A stretch of DNA of 64,000 nt from Bacteroidetes bacterium GWF2_33_16 (GTDB lineage: Bacteria > Bacteroidota > Bacteroidia > Bacteroidales > UBA12077): contig MEOE01000004.1 in the NCBI GenBank assembly GCA_001768565.1, positions 68,313-132,312 of the forward strand. Reading direction: 5' to 3'. The notes under the pieces are model-generated. The model had not been told where the DNA came from. It was given only the letters and a program-made list of their open reading frames with translations, and did no database searches. Every line of letters starts with the position of its first letter. Position 1 is the first letter of the stretch. Made by a program: the position numbers and the translations under genes. This document shows positions 26,685 through 36,400 of this stretch, one piece after another.

Positions 26685-27572
26685 TTACCTGATATGATGA
26701 AAGTCTTTCAGGTTAAAACCATCTTTATTTTCATTGGTTACCATTCGGTAATTGTAGTAATAGAGATTTCCTTCAACATCAAATATCATCTCAAAACATT
26801 TACCAGATCCAGTTTCTTTGGTTGGCCCAACATGAAAATTAAACATGGTATTTATTGGATCGGTATCCAGTTCTGTCTGAATTTCAGAAGGAGTAAGAAG
26901 TTTAACATAAAATGGGTATACGGTTTTAATTTTTTCCAATGTATTTGCATCTGGAGCCATTTGATCTATATTTAATAGCAATACTTTGCTTTTAGAAAGT
27001 GTTAAGCTATTATAATGTTTTAATCCTTTCAATGATATAAGAAATCGCTTAGTTTCAAGATTCTTTGCATGTTTCTGCATAAATTTAACGATTGCAGGTA
27101 TGGCATAACCAAAATAGGTGTCATTGTCGCCAGCATATGCAAAAGGAATGCTGCAAATTTCCGGCATATCGGTTATATCAATTGCTTTATCACCTAAAAC
27201 AAGGCTAATATAATTGTAGCTAACACCACCAGGATCTTTTTCATAAACACCTTTCATAAGAACTAAAAAGGAATACTTTGAATCAAACCTTCGTTTATTG
27301 AATTCCTCCTGATCGATAAATTCATATTCGTTATATTTCCAATACTTTTCAATCGCATCTTTTATAAAAACATTGTAAGAAATGATTCCGTTTTCAAGAA
27401 CAACACATGTTATTGAATTTTTAAACATTCCTATTTGTTGCTTTGATGCCAGAGGTGGATTTGCAAATATTCCAAAACTTAAAAGTCCAAGAATAAAAAT
27501 GAAAATAGATTTTTTCAAAAGTGCATCCTTTATAAAACGTTTTATGGAATGCATAATAGTTGTTTTTTTCAT
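26685..27572 (-). CDS. Secreted protein of unknown function heading the OmpA operon
   Basis: I do not recognise a family for this 295-aa protein. It has a basic start and a hydrophobic segment at 20-37 ending FANPP, which fits a signal peptide with a long n-region. The mature part is mixed alpha/beta, with GPTKETGSGKCFEMIFDVEGNLYYYNYR near the C-terminus and one conspicuous Cys in each half. It is the first gene of the box-driven operon with OmpA and the HhH protein. Confidence 0.7.
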   Translation of the reverse strand: MKKTTIMHSIKRFIKDALLKKSIFIFILGLLSFGIFANPPLASKQQIGMFKNSITCVVLENGIISYNVFIKDAIEKYWKYNEYEFIDQEEFNKRRFDSKYSFLVLMKGVYEKDPGGVSYNYISLVLGDKAIDITDMPEICSIPFAYAGDNDTYFGYAIPAIVKFMQKHAKNLETKRFLISLKGLKHYNSLTLSKSKVLLLNIDQMAPDANTLEKIKTVYPFYVKLLTPSEIQTELDTDPINTMFNFHVGPTKETGSGKCFEMIFDVEGNLYYYNYRMVTNENKDGFNLKDFHHIR

Positions 27573-27637
27573 GGCGTTGTTTTTGTTTTAACAGATTTAT
27601 TATTCTGAATTATTTTATTATATATAAGTTGATAATG

Positions 27638-27704
27638 TAAAGGTAGGTACGTTAGCTCCCGGAAGTGTTACACAACAATGTGATTAAGTTACATCATTCA
27701 CACA
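27638..27704 (-). promoter_or_regulatory. Stress box + -7, secreted protein/OmpA/HhH operon
   Basis: The box is at 27664-27704 with both TGTAAC repeats. The -7 TACCTTTA is at 27638-27645, and the spacer is 18 bp. Confidence 0.85.
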
Positions 27705-27833
27705 TTTATATAGTTAGTATTTTTAAGTCATGGTGTTGTACAAGTTAATTTTTATAACTTAATTATACTTTTGTATTAAAATATCTCCTGATGATCATTC
27801 CTTAATCAATATCTTTAGTAATTATTTAAACAT

Positions 27834-27867
27834 AAAAAAGAGCTGTCCTTTTGAGATAGCTCTTTTT
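27834..27867 (-). terminator. Terminator of the first ice-binding gene
   Basis: Stem 27836-27844 pairs with 27858-27866. A T-tract follows on the minus strand. It lies 16 bp after the stop codon at 27883. Confidence 0.8.
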
Positions 27868-27882
27868 AGTATTCTGTAATAT

Positions 27883-28620
27883 TTAATATTTTACAATAGT
27901 GTTGCCTTCCAAAGTAACTCCACCAATTCTTGTTAATGCTCGTCCATCAAGTGTGGCTCCTGTATTGAAGGTTATTGATTCAGTAGCTAAAATTGTACCT
28001 TTCATAACAGATGTTGTACCAAATGTTGCGGAACTCCCTACATTCCAAAATATATTAGACGCTGATGCACCACCACTAAGAATAACTTTTCTACCTGATG
28101 TTGTGGTAAGTGTTGATGCAATTTGAATAATAAAAACAGCATTTGCATTGCCCTGGGCATCAAAAGTAAGGTCGCCTGAAGAAATAGCTAACGATGAAGT
28201 AGAAAAATATAATCCAGGAGTTAGTGTTAATCCACCAATGTTTCCAGATAATGTTACAACATCGGTACATGTTCGTGCTGCAACATTATTGTAAGCATCG
28301 ATTATATCGAGTTTAGCCTGATCGGCTATTGGATCACTTATATGCTGTGTACCATTTAATATCCCTGGAGGAAATCCTCCTATTGAGGTACCAGGACTTA
28401 ATCCTATATCACCTGTTATAACTGTTGCACCTGTGTTGGTAACTTCTGAACCTGCAAGAATTGCAAAGTTAGCTGCATCACCAAGTGGAATAGTTGTTTG
28501 AACAGTAGTTTGAACAGGAATAGTTGTTGGATTACTTGGGTCAGCATCATCTTTATCGCAACTGGCCATTAAAACAACCGATGCTATCGCAAAAGTTGAT
28601 AATAGATTTTTAATTTTCAT
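27883..28620 (-). CDS. DUF3494 ice-binding-like lipoprotein (single domain)
   Basis: The 245-aa protein has a lipobox (LMASC) followed by DKDDAD, an acidic tract like the Bacteroidota surface-export signal. Residues 45-245 are one DUF3494 domain: AANFAILAGSEVTNTG, GDIGLSPGTSI, VFIIQIASTLTT, NIFWNVGSSATFG and the final GATLDGRALTRIGGVTLEG. DUF3494 is a beta-solenoid ice-binding fold known from sea-ice microbes, although not every member binds ice. It is monocistronic between its own box promoter and terminator. Confidence 0.92.
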   Translation of the reverse strand: MKIKNLLSTFAIASVVLMASCDKDDADPSNPTTIPVQTTVQTTIPLGDAANFAILAGSEVTNTGATVITGDIGLSPGTSIGGFPPGILNGTQHISDPIADQAKLDIIDAYNNVAARTCTDVVTLSGNIGGLTLTPGLYFSTSSLAISSGDLTFDAQGNANAVFIIQIASTLTTTSGRKVILSGGASASNIFWNVGSSATFGTTSVMKGTILATESITFNTGATLDGRALTRIGGVTLEGNTIVKY

Positions 28621-28640
28621 ATTGAATTGTTTTAATTATC

Positions 28641-28655
28641 GTGAGAAATTCTCAC
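28641..28655 (-). promoter_or_regulatory. 5'-end stem-loop, first ice-binding gene
   Basis: GTGAGAAATTCTCAC is a 7+1+7 palindrome beginning 4 bp after the -7 element. It would therefore fold at the very 5' end of the mRNA, or act as an operator at the start site. The same sequence occurs at 30573-30587. Confidence 0.65.
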
Positions 28656-28659
28656 ATAA

Positions 28660-28726
28660 CAAAGGTAGGTTCATTGTATATGGAGAGTGTTACACAACTT
28701 ATTATTTAAGTTGCATCATTCACACA
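28660..28726 (-). promoter_or_regulatory. Stress box + -7, first ice-binding gene
   Basis: The box is at 28686-28726 (TGCAAC and TGTAAC repeats). The -7 TACCTTTG is at 28660-28667, and the spacer is 18 bp. Confidence 0.85.
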
Positions 28727-28790
28727 TATTGTGATATTATGTATTTGAATAATAGTAAGTGCAAAATTTTGAGTTCATTATACTTCATAA

Positions 28791-28824
28791 AAAAAGAGAT
28801 GTCCATAAGGAACATCTCTTTTAT
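28791..28824 (-). terminator. Terminator of the second ice-binding gene
   Basis: A GAGATGT/ACATCTC stem flanked by an A-run and a T-run lies 19 bp after the stop codon at 28843. Confidence 0.8.
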
Positions 28825-28842
28825 TTATATAATGTTATATGT

Positions 28843-30552
28843 TTATTTTTCTACAACAATATTTCCGTCTAGAACAACAGCGGTTTGAGCTAAAGCTCTT
28901 CCGTTAAATGATGCTCCAGTTTGAAAAGTTATACCTGTCATAGACAAGATTGTACCTTCAAAATGAGATGTAGCTCCAAAAGTTGCTTCACCTGCTACCT
29001 GCCAAAAAATGTTTTTAGCTTGAGCACCACCCACAAGTGTAACATTTACTGCTGAGCTCATGTTTAAATCACCAGAAATCTGGAAAATCCATACATCATC
29101 TGCTCCACCAGAAATGGTAACATTAGTTGGTAATGTAACAGTGCTTGTCCATTTATATAATCCTGGAGCAAGAGTTTTACCTCCTATGTTTCCAGTTCCT
29201 AATTCAAGAAAATCTGGAAAAGATCTACCAGCAGCATCATTATAAGCAGTTATCATATTTTCAACAGCTGTAGTTAGGTTAGTTGGAGTTGGATCTGCCA
29301 TATCAGCTGCAAATATTTGTCCTGTAACTTGTGCAGATGTTGCATATCCAGTTAGATTTGTTAATGATAAACCGGTTATATATGACGTGGCAGCAGGACT
29401 TAATCCCATGTCTCCAGTAATTGATGAAGTTGGATTGTTATTTATTGCTGTTTTAGCAAGAATTACATAATTTACAGCTGCTCCAAGATCTACAACTGCC
29501 AAATATGATGTACTTCCACCGGTTGTAAAACTCCATACTTTATTAACAGCAATCGAATTGCCTGCTAAGTCTTTTGCTCCGGTTGTTATGGTAGCAGTAT
29601 AAACTGTTTCTGCTGCCAATGTGTTTGTTGGATTGAATGTTGCCATTGACCCTGAATAATTTACACTACCAGGAACAATAGTTGAACCTTGTTTTAGGCT
29701 AAATGTTGAAGTGTTTATTGTTAAAGGATCCATTTCTTCACTAAAAGTAGCTTCAATTGTTTTATTTCGCTCAATGTTTAAAGCGTTGTTAAGGGGATTT
29801 GTTATGGAAACTGTAGGTTCAATATCATCAGACAAAACACCAGTAGTAAAACTCCATACTTTATTACCTGCTAGTGCGATTCCATTTAAGTTTTCTACAT
29901 CTGTTGATATCATTGCAGTATAAATAGTGCCTGCAGTTAAGGTATTCATAGGAGTAAAGGTTGCAATCATTCCTGAGTAAGAAATAACTCCTAAAACTGT
30001 TGTTTCACCATGTTTTAATGTAAATGATGAAGCATTAATTGTTGAAGATTCCATTGCTTCATTGAATGTAGCAGTAATTATTTTATTAAGCTCTACATTC
30101 ACTGCATTGTTTTCTGGTTTAGTAGAAATCACAGTAGGAGCCAAAATAGAAGAAGATCCTGTTGTAAATTCCCAAACATAATTTTTTTCAAGTGCGTTGC
30201 CAGAAACATTTTCAGCTTCGGTTGTAATTGTACCTGTATAAATAGTGTTTAGCGTAAGAACAGTAGCAGGTTCAAAAGAGACAGTTGTACCAGAGTACGA
30301 AACTGTTCCTGCAACTGGAGTTGTTCCTTGATTAATAGTAAAGGTTGTTTCAGTAAGGGTTAATGGATTCATTGCCTCACTAAATGTAACAGTAACTATT
30401 TTATTAAGAACTACGTCTGTAGCATTGTTTGCCGGATCAGATGAATTCACTGTTGGTGCAAGATCTAGATTGTTGTCGTCATCTTTATTACAACCAACCA
30501 TTAATACAACCGCTGCTATTGCGAGAGTTGATAATAGATTTTTTAATTTCAT
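28843..30552 (-). CDS. Ice-binding-like lipoprotein: three Ig-like (Big_5) domains + DUF3494
   Basis: The 569-aa protein has a lipobox (LMVGC) followed by NKDDDN. Three Ig-like Big_5 repeats of about 100 residues (30-135, 137-240, 243-345) each open with APTV..SxPxNNAxxVxLNKxxxxTFSEAM and close with W.FTTG. A DUF3494 domain (350-569) follows, ending GASFNGRALAQTAVVLDGN. The Ig-like stalk should hold the ice-binding-like head away from the cell surface, as in adhesin-type ice-binding proteins. Its head is nearly the same as that of the protein at 37378, with long runs of identity, so they are recent paralogues. Confidence 0.92.
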   Translation of the reverse strand: MKLKNLLSTLAIAAVVLMVGCNKDDDNNLDLAPTVNSSDPANNATDVVLNKIVTVTFSEAMNPLTLTETTFTINQGTTPVAGTVSYSGTTVSFEPATVLTLNTIYTGTITTEAENVSGNALEKNYVWEFTTGSSSILAPTVISTKPENNAVNVELNKIITATFNEAMESSTINASSFTLKHGETTVLGVISYSGMIATFTPMNTLTAGTIYTAMISTDVENLNGIALAGNKVWSFTTGVLSDDIEPTVSITNPLNNALNIERNKTIEATFSEEMDPLTINTSTFSLKQGSTIVPGSVNYSGSMATFNPTNTLAAETVYTATITTGAKDLAGNSIAVNKVWSFTTGGSTSYLAVVDLGAAVNYVILAKTAINNNPTSSITGDMGLSPAATSYITGLSLTNLTGYATSAQVTGQIFAADMADPTPTNLTTAVENMITAYNDAAGRSFPDFLELGTGNIGGKTLAPGLYKWTSTVTLPTNVTISGGADDVWIFQISGDLNMSSAVNVTLVGGAQAKNIFWQVAGEATFGATSHFEGTILSMTGITFQTGASFNGRALAQTAVVLDGNIVVEK

Positions 30553-30572
30553 ATTAAATTGTTTTAATTAAC

Positions 30573-30587
30573 GTGAGAAATTCTCAC
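30573..30587 (-). promoter_or_regulatory. 5'-end stem-loop, second ice-binding gene
   Basis: This 15-base palindrome is identical to the one at 28641-28655 and lies at the same place after the -7 element. Confidence 0.65.
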
Positions 30588-30591
30588 AGAA

Positions 30592-30658
30592 CAAAGGTAG
30601 GTTCAATGATTTCAGAGAGTGTTACACAACAATGTTATTAAGTTACATGATTCACACA
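30592..30658 (-). promoter_or_regulatory. Stress box + -7, second ice-binding gene
   Basis: The box is at 30618-30658 with both TGTAAC repeats. The -7 TACCTTTG is at 30592-30599, and the spacer is 18 bp. Confidence 0.87.
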
Positions 30659-30688
30659 TTTGGGGAACAATTAATTATCGAAATATTT

Positions 30689-31618
30689 CTAATTAAAAAT
30701 GTTTGCATTCGAAGCAATTCCAATACGAACTACATTAAGTGATCGATTGTAGTATATATTATAATAATCCTGTCCGTAATCATATTGAACGAATAAGGTT
30801 ACATCGTTAAGAAATGCAGGTTTAAAAGCCACGGTATATTGTAATATAAGTCTTTTGCTATCTATTGTTTTGGTTTTATACAAATCTCCTGAAATCCATC
30901 CCATGCGAAAGGTTTGCTTCATTGTGAATTTCTTGTTATTATAAGATTGTCTATATATTCTAAAAAATTTGGTAAGATTAACATTATTCTGAACATCTAA
31001 AAAAAAGCGTAAACGACCAAATGTTTCATCTAATTCTTTATCCTGAGAATAACTATATGCAGAATAAAGTTTTAAACCATTTGAGGTGAAAGGTACATAT
31101 GGATCAGGGCGCATTAAGTAAACTCCACCTTCTATCCAATTGGTAGAAAAACTACCTGTTTTTGTATTTACTGTGATACTGTCTGACATGTAGAAATTAC
31201 CATCTTGACCATTTGAATGATGAAACCACGAGAAGTACATAAACAAATCTCTTTTCCTGTCTTTATGATCAATAAGTTGATAAAAGAATGTCACTTTTGG
31301 AATAAACGAAGGTGTACGTATAGGTTTCGATTCTAAATTGTACATCCTCATTATTACACGTGGTGATAATTCTAAACCCCATCTAACATCACGGTTAAGT
31401 CCTACAATAAAATAGGGAGCTAAATTACCTTCGAATATAAGCGATTCCATATTTCCAAGTCCATTGCTTACTAAAATATAGCTTGGATCGTGAAACATAC
31501 TAAATTTGGATTTAGAGGTTGAAGTCAATGAACTATCCTTGAACATCTGTGCATTAGTTGTCCAGGGAATAAGTATTAAAAGGTATAATGTGATAATTAA
31601 ATATCTAAGTTTTTTCAT
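30689..31618 (-). CDS. Outer-membrane phospholipase A (PldA/OMPLA)-like protein
   Basis: The 309-aa protein has a signal peptide (cleavage after TNAQ24) and a barrel-like composition. The OMPLA-type active-site motif HHSNG (133-137) gives H133-x-S135-N-G, comparable with H142-x-S144-N-G of E. coli PldA. The Asn member of the triad is not certain. OMPLA hydrolyses phospholipids that reach the outer leaflet when the outer membrane is damaged, which fits the stress genes around it. It has no proper copy of the 41-bp box. A strong hairpin lies in its leader (31640-31673). Confidence 0.72.
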   Translation of the reverse strand: MKKLRYLIITLYLLILIPWTTNAQMFKDSSLTSTSKSKFSMFHDPSYILVSNGLGNMESLIFEGNLAPYFIVGLNRDVRWGLELSPRVIMRMYNLESKPIRTPSFIPKVTFFYQLIDHKDRKRDLFMYFSWFHHSNGQDGNFYMSDSITVNTKTGSFSTNWIEGGVYLMRPDPYVPFTSNGLKLYSAYSYSQDKELDETFGRLRFFLDVQNNVNLTKFFRIYRQSYNNKKFTMKQTFRMGWISGDLYKTKTIDSKRLILQYTVAFKPAFLNDVTLFVQYDYGQDYYNIYYNRSLNVVRIGIASNANIFN

Positions 31619-31639
31619 TGTGTATTTTTAAGAATATTA

Positions 31640-31673
31640 CAAACTATTTGACATCAAGGTGTCAAATAGTTTG
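31640..31673. repeat. Perfect 14-bp inverted repeat in the leader of the PldA-like gene
   Basis: Arms CAAACTATTTGACA (31640-31653) and its exact complement (31660-31673) have a 6-base loop, 22 bp upstream of the ATG at 31618. No T-tract follows on either strand, so an operator or a leader hairpin is likelier than a terminator. Confidence 0.6.
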
Positions 31674-31820
31674 TTTATAAAGGCTGTTCGAAATGTCGCT
31701 TTTTAATGTTTACACCTCAAAATACTGAGTGTTATACTAATATTATTAAAGTGTCGTCATTTTGAGATTTTCGAAAAATGAACAACTTATAAACTTTTCG
31801 GATAGCTTCTTTTTATAGTA

Positions 31821-32030
31821 TTATACCTTTGAGTTTTTATTTGTCTCAAAAGGAGTTGTACTAATTTGACTATGTTTGTTCCCTTTACCTTTGTGCCATC
31901 CCTTATGATTCCCTTTGTTTCCTTTTCCTGGTTTACCTATGGGAACTACCATACAAGATGTTACAGTAAACACGAGGAACATGAACATTGCCAATAAAGC
32001 AAATGTTCTTAGTTTTAGTAAATTTTTCAT
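31821..32030 (-). CDS. Small Gly/Lys/His-rich lipoprotein
   Basis: The 69-aa protein has a lipobox (TVTSC) followed by a 40-residue basic, Gly/Lys/His-rich tail (GKPGKGNKGNHKGWHKGKG). The ATG at 32030 is preferred over a TTG two codons upstream. It lies 100 bp after the two-TM protein and probably shares its stress-box promoter. The His-rich tail could bind metal or polyanions, which is inference only. Confidence 0.65.
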   Translation of the reverse strand: MKNLLKLRTFALLAMFMFLVFTVTSCMVVPIGKPGKGNKGNHKGWHKGKGNKHSQISTTPFETNKNSKV

Positions 32031-32130
32031 ATTCAATTTATTAAGTTAGAATTATTATTTTTATTGATTAAACAGACTTTAGAATGCTTTTCACGCTATT
32101 GGCTAATTATCGATAATTTCAGATGTATGA

Positions 32131-32346
32131 TTACCATTTTCTTTTAGCTACAAACAAACCAATAACAAAACCAATTGCCATACTAATTATTATTTGTACC
32201 CAATTCAAATGGCTTGTGTATGACGATCTACCTTGATTCATCATTCCTTTCATCCAATGGTCTCCTCCTAATAGAAAAAAGGTTATTACGATAACTGTTA
32301 TAGCAATTACATAGACTATTGTTTGATTTTTAGATATTTTTCCCAT
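32131..32346 (-). CDS. Small two-TM membrane protein
   Basis: This 71-aa protein has transmembrane helices at about 9-27 and 48-66 (WVQIIISMAIGFVIGLFVAKRKW), joined by a Met/Gly/Ser-rich loop. I do not recognise a named family. The stress box upstream supports its reality and ties it to the regulon. Confidence 0.68.
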   Translation of the reverse strand: MGKISKNQTIVYVIAITVIVITFFLLGGDHWMKGMMNQGRSSYTSHLNWVQIIISMAIGFVIGLFVAKRKW

Positions 32347-32399
32347 TTTGCATTTGTTTTTGCCTTTTTAATTAAATAAAGGCTATTAATAATATAGTA

Positions 32400-32466
32400 C
32401 AAGGCTAGGCTCATATAAACCACTATGTGTTACATTACTATGTAAATAAGTTACATCTTTCACACA
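32400..32466 (-). promoter_or_regulatory. Stress box + -7, two-TM protein gene
   Basis: The box is at 32426-32466 with both TGTAAC repeats. The -7 TAGCCTTG is at 32400-32407, and the spacer is 18 bp. Confidence 0.82.
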
Positions 32467-32539
32467 TTCTTTGAAAAGATACCAAGGAGTTCCTTTTATT
32501 GGTAATTACAGGTATTTTTTAGTTTTTAAATAATTGTAA

Positions 32540-32728
32540 TTAAAGAGATTCAATAAGTTTTTTTACTTCTTCTTTAGTTTTGCCTAACTTAATTTGAAGC
32601 CTTCCAAGCAATTCTTCTTTTTTACCTTCTTCAAACAATAAATCATTGTCGATAAGTACAGCAAATTTCTGTTTTAGTTTTCTTTTTTGCTCTTTCCAGT
32701 TTCCTCGTATTTCTGTAACATTTGCCAT
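32540..32728 (-). CDS. CsbD-family stress protein
   Basis: This 62-aa protein opens with the CsbD pattern RGNWKEQKRKLKQKFAVL and ends LGKTKEEVKKLIESL. CsbD proteins are small general-stress proteins (SigB-dependent in Bacillus) of unknown biochemical role. It is monocistronic, with its own stress box. A divergent paralogue lies at 39312-39497. Confidence 0.85.
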   Translation of the reverse strand: MANVTEIRGNWKEQKRKLKQKFAVLIDNDLLFEEGKKEELLGRLQIKLGKTKEEVKKLIESL

Positions 32729-32767
32729 TATATTCTAATTATATATTATCGTTGAATTTTCTAGATA

Positions 32768-32834
32768 CAAAGGTGGGTATATTAGTCACTAAAAGTGTTA
32801 CATAACTTTAGAATATAGTTATATTATTCACACT
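32768..32834 (-). promoter_or_regulatory. Stress box + -7, CsbD gene
   Basis: The box is at 32794-32834 (TATAAC and TGTAAC repeats). The -7 CACCTTTG is at 32768-32775, and the spacer is 18 bp. Confidence 0.8.
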
Positions 32835-33007
32835 TATTGAAACTCTGAATGGATTATTATTAAATAGGAGAGTGCTGCTTAATAAGCAACGCACAGATAA
32901 TGCTGGCAAATAAAATAAGTAGTATTAATTGTTAATAATGCAAAGCATGTTGTATATATCAACAGTAATGATGTTTATTTATTTTGTGATGGATATAATA
33001 GAAAGAA

Positions 33008-33472
33008 TTACATTCTTTCCATATACCAACTCAGTTCTTTTTCCATTTTTTTATAAGAAAAAATAGTTGTAATAATTTTTTGTAAACGAACGAATGCAGT
33101 TTCGCTTTTTACAACATAATCAGAAGCTTTATGATGCATACAGTTTATAGCTACATCAATTTTATCCTGAGATGATAGCATTACAACAGGAATGTCAGGA
33201 TTGAACGATTTTATTTTATCCAATGTTTCTATCCCATTCATCGCGTTTTTATCAATACCGTCTAAATGATAATCTAAAATGACAACGTCAGGATTGTGTG
33301 ATAAATTCTCTAAGCAAATTTCGCCTGTTGCAAATGTTTCAATGCTAAAATCAGCATTCTGCAGAAAATCTATTTCTAACGATTTTAAATACAAAGCATC
33401 GTCATCAACCAGGAAAATTTTGATCCGATTACTATCGGATCGATTGCGATCGGATATATTATCTTTATTCAT
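33008..33472 (-). CDS. Stand-alone receiver-domain response regulator
   Basis: The 154-aa protein is a single receiver domain: IFLVDDDALYL opening, phosphoacceptor D67 in VVILDYHL, VVMLSSQD and VVKSETAF. No output domain follows. Its ATG overlaps the TGA of the hybrid kinase by one base (TGATG). It probably takes phosphate from the kinase's Hpt domain and passes it by protein contact. Confidence 0.9.
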   Translation of the reverse strand: MNKDNISDRNRSDSNRIKIFLVDDDALYLKSLEIDFLQNADFSIETFATGEICLENLSHNPDVVILDYHLDGIDKNAMNGIETLDKIKSFNPDIPVVMLSSQDKIDVAINCMHHKASDYVVKSETAFVRLQKIITTIFSYKKMEKELSWYMERM

Positions 33473-36400
33473 CAGTTTGTGTTTTTAATTGCATTAAACT
33501 CTTCTTTTAATTCTTCACATGCCTGTACACAAACATTCTCGAGTTGCAGAACCATTTCAGGTATTCCTTCCGATTGTTGTTGTGAGTTTGCATATTCCTG
33601 TACTTTTTTTGCCATGTCTTCGAAAACGGAACTAATACCCATTATCGAAAAAGATGGAATCATTTTATGTACAGCTGAGTATAGTGATTTCCAATCTTTA
33701 TTTTTCAAACCTTCTTTCATTGCACTAACTAAAGGCGGGGTTTGTTCCAGATAAAGCGAAATCATTTCCATCATCAATTTTGGATCCGATTTTGTCCTGC
33801 GATTTAAAAAATCTAAATCAGTACATTTATCCTTTAAACTTTCATTTATACTATTCAAATCAAGTTTGGTAATTATTGGAATCTTTTTTACAAGGCCAAC
33901 CATTTTACTATACAATAGTCTTTCGTCGACAGGCTTTGCAATGTAATCATTCATCCCAACAGCTTTACATTTATCCATATCAACAGTAGTAACATCGGCG
34001 GTTAAAGCGATGATAGGAATATTAGATTTCATTTTGTTTCGAATATATTCGGTAGCTTCAAATCCATTCATTTCTGGCATTTGCAAGTCCATCAAAATAA
34101 TATCGTGCGATTTGTTTTGCATTTTTTCGATAGCAATTTTCCCATTTGAAGCAATATCGCATTCAAATCCAAAATCATCTAAAAGTGTTTTCATTAGTAA
34201 TTGATTGAGAGGAATATCTTCAACTACTAATACTTTTATATTTGCAATGTCAGCGTCCAATTCAGTTATTTCCGGTTCAAAATCAGCTTTAGCTTTTGTT
34301 TTCTGAAAACTTAATGTAAAGCTAAAAGTAGAACCTTCGTTAATTTTGCTTGTTACATGAATGCTTCCTCCCTGCGATTCTACTAATTTCTTTACAATTG
34401 CAAGACCTAAGCCCGTTCCTCCAAATAAACGTGAAGTACCACTGGTTCCCTGTTGAAAATTCTCGAAGATCTTATCTATTTTATCTTCATGTATTCCGAT
34501 TCCGGTATCTGTAACTGCAAATTCAATGGTTACTTTCTTTTTATCTTCATCTACCAATCGAATACTGAATGTAATTTTCCCTTTTGAGGTAAACTTTACG
34601 GCATTACTTAATAAATTTAAAATAACCTGATGTAACCTAACTGGATCGCCAACAAGCACTTCAGGAATATTGGTATCGTATTCTTTTATTAGTTTTAAAT
34701 TTTTTTCCTGAATTTTAATTTCAAAAAGATGTAGCATTGCTGGAATAGAAAGAGACATTTTGAAAGGTATTTTCTCAAACGTCATTTTTCCAGCATCTAC
34801 TTTTGCTAGATCGAGTATGTCATTTATAAGTACTATTAATGCATCGCCACTTATTTTTATGGCTTTCAAATATTCTTTTTGTTTTTCAGACAATTCGGTT
34901 TTTAGCAATACTTTGGTAAATCCTATAATCGCATTCATAGGAGTGCGAATTTCATGACTCATATTTGATAAAAACAGCTGTTTTGATTTTACTGCGTCTT
35001 CAGCAATAAGTGTAGCTTTTTCAGCTTTAGTTTTTGCTTCCTCAGCAATCATGGTAGCCATTTCAGCATATACGATAGCTTCTGTAAGTTCTGTGGCTAT
35101 TCTTTTTTGTTCAGTAACATCTCTTGCAACTATCACTATTCCGTCAATATTTCCATCTTCATCTTTATATACCGATCCGTTGAATAATACATCAGTTAGT
35201 TTACCATTTTTATGACGAATCGTAAGTGGTGAATCAGCAACTGATCCTTTTGCAAAAACTTCCTGATATACTTCACGTGCTTTTTGTGGTTCTGTAAAAT
35301 AATTCAGAAAATCAGTATCTGTTAGTTCTTCACGTGTAAGTCCTGTAATAATTGCCAAAGCCTCATTCATATCGGTGATTTTACCTTCTGTATTTATAGT
35401 AACCAAAGGGTCAAGACTGGCTTCAATAAGACTAAGTGTATATTGAGAATCTGATTCAATCTCATTGTTAAACGCTTCAAGTTCTTTTGTTACTATTTTC
35501 TGCTTTTCTTTCTCTTTGTTTTGAAAAGCAAGTTCTTTATTAGCAATGACTAATTCAGCAGCCCGTTTTTCTTTTTCATTATTTTGAAAAGCAAGTTCGT
35601 CGTTAGCAATGACCAATTCAGCTGCACGTTTTTCTTTCTCGTTGTTTTGAAAAGCAAGTTCCTTATTTGCAATAACCAACTCAGCCGCACGTTTTTCCTT
35701 CTCATCGTTTTGAAAAGCTAGTTCTTTATTGGCAATGATCAACTCAGCTGCTCGTTTTTCTTTCACTTTATTTTGATAAGCAAGCTCTTTATTGGCAACA
35801 ACCAACTCAGCTGCTCGTTTTTCTTTCACTCCATTTTGAAAAGCAAGTTCTTTGTTAGCAATAACCAACTCAGCTGCTCGTTTTTCTTTTTCATTATTTT
35901 GAAAAGCAAGTTCATTATTGGCAATGATTAACTCAGCAGCCCGTTTTTCTTTTTCATTATTTTGATAAGCAAGCTCTTTATTCGCAATGACTAATTCAGC
36001 TGCTCGTTTTCCTTTTACTTCATTTTGATAAGCAAGTTCTTTATTGGCAACGACTAATTCAGCAGCACGTTTTTCTTTCACTTCATTTTGATAAGCAAGT
36101 TCTTCATTAGCAATGACCAATTCAGCTGCACGTTTTTCTTTCTCATTGTTTTGATAAGCAAGTTCTTTATTGGCTTTTCTTAATTCTATTGTCCATTTTT
36201 GATTTGTAACATCTCGTGCTGCCGCAAAAACGCCGAGAACATTTCCTTTTTCATCTTTATAAACAGAAGCATTGTATGATACATCGGTTAAATTCCCGTT
36301 TTTATGTTTTATAGTTAAGGGATAATCGGCTACAAAACCTTTTTCGAAAACCTGAAGATAACCTTCTTTTGCTTTTTTAGGATCAGTAAAATAATCAGAG

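Noticed and set aside
31728..31768. Degenerate look-alike of the stress box upstream of the small lipoprotein/PldA-like region.
   Set aside because: The second half-site (TATAACAC) fits, but the first is shifted by one base and no TAnnTTTG element lies 18 bp downstream, unlike all nine accepted copies.
35484..36186. Regular 63-bp repeats considered as a CRISPR or other non-coding array.
   Set aside because: The repeats are contiguous without spacers, in frame throughout, and vary mainly at third positions, so they are coding.
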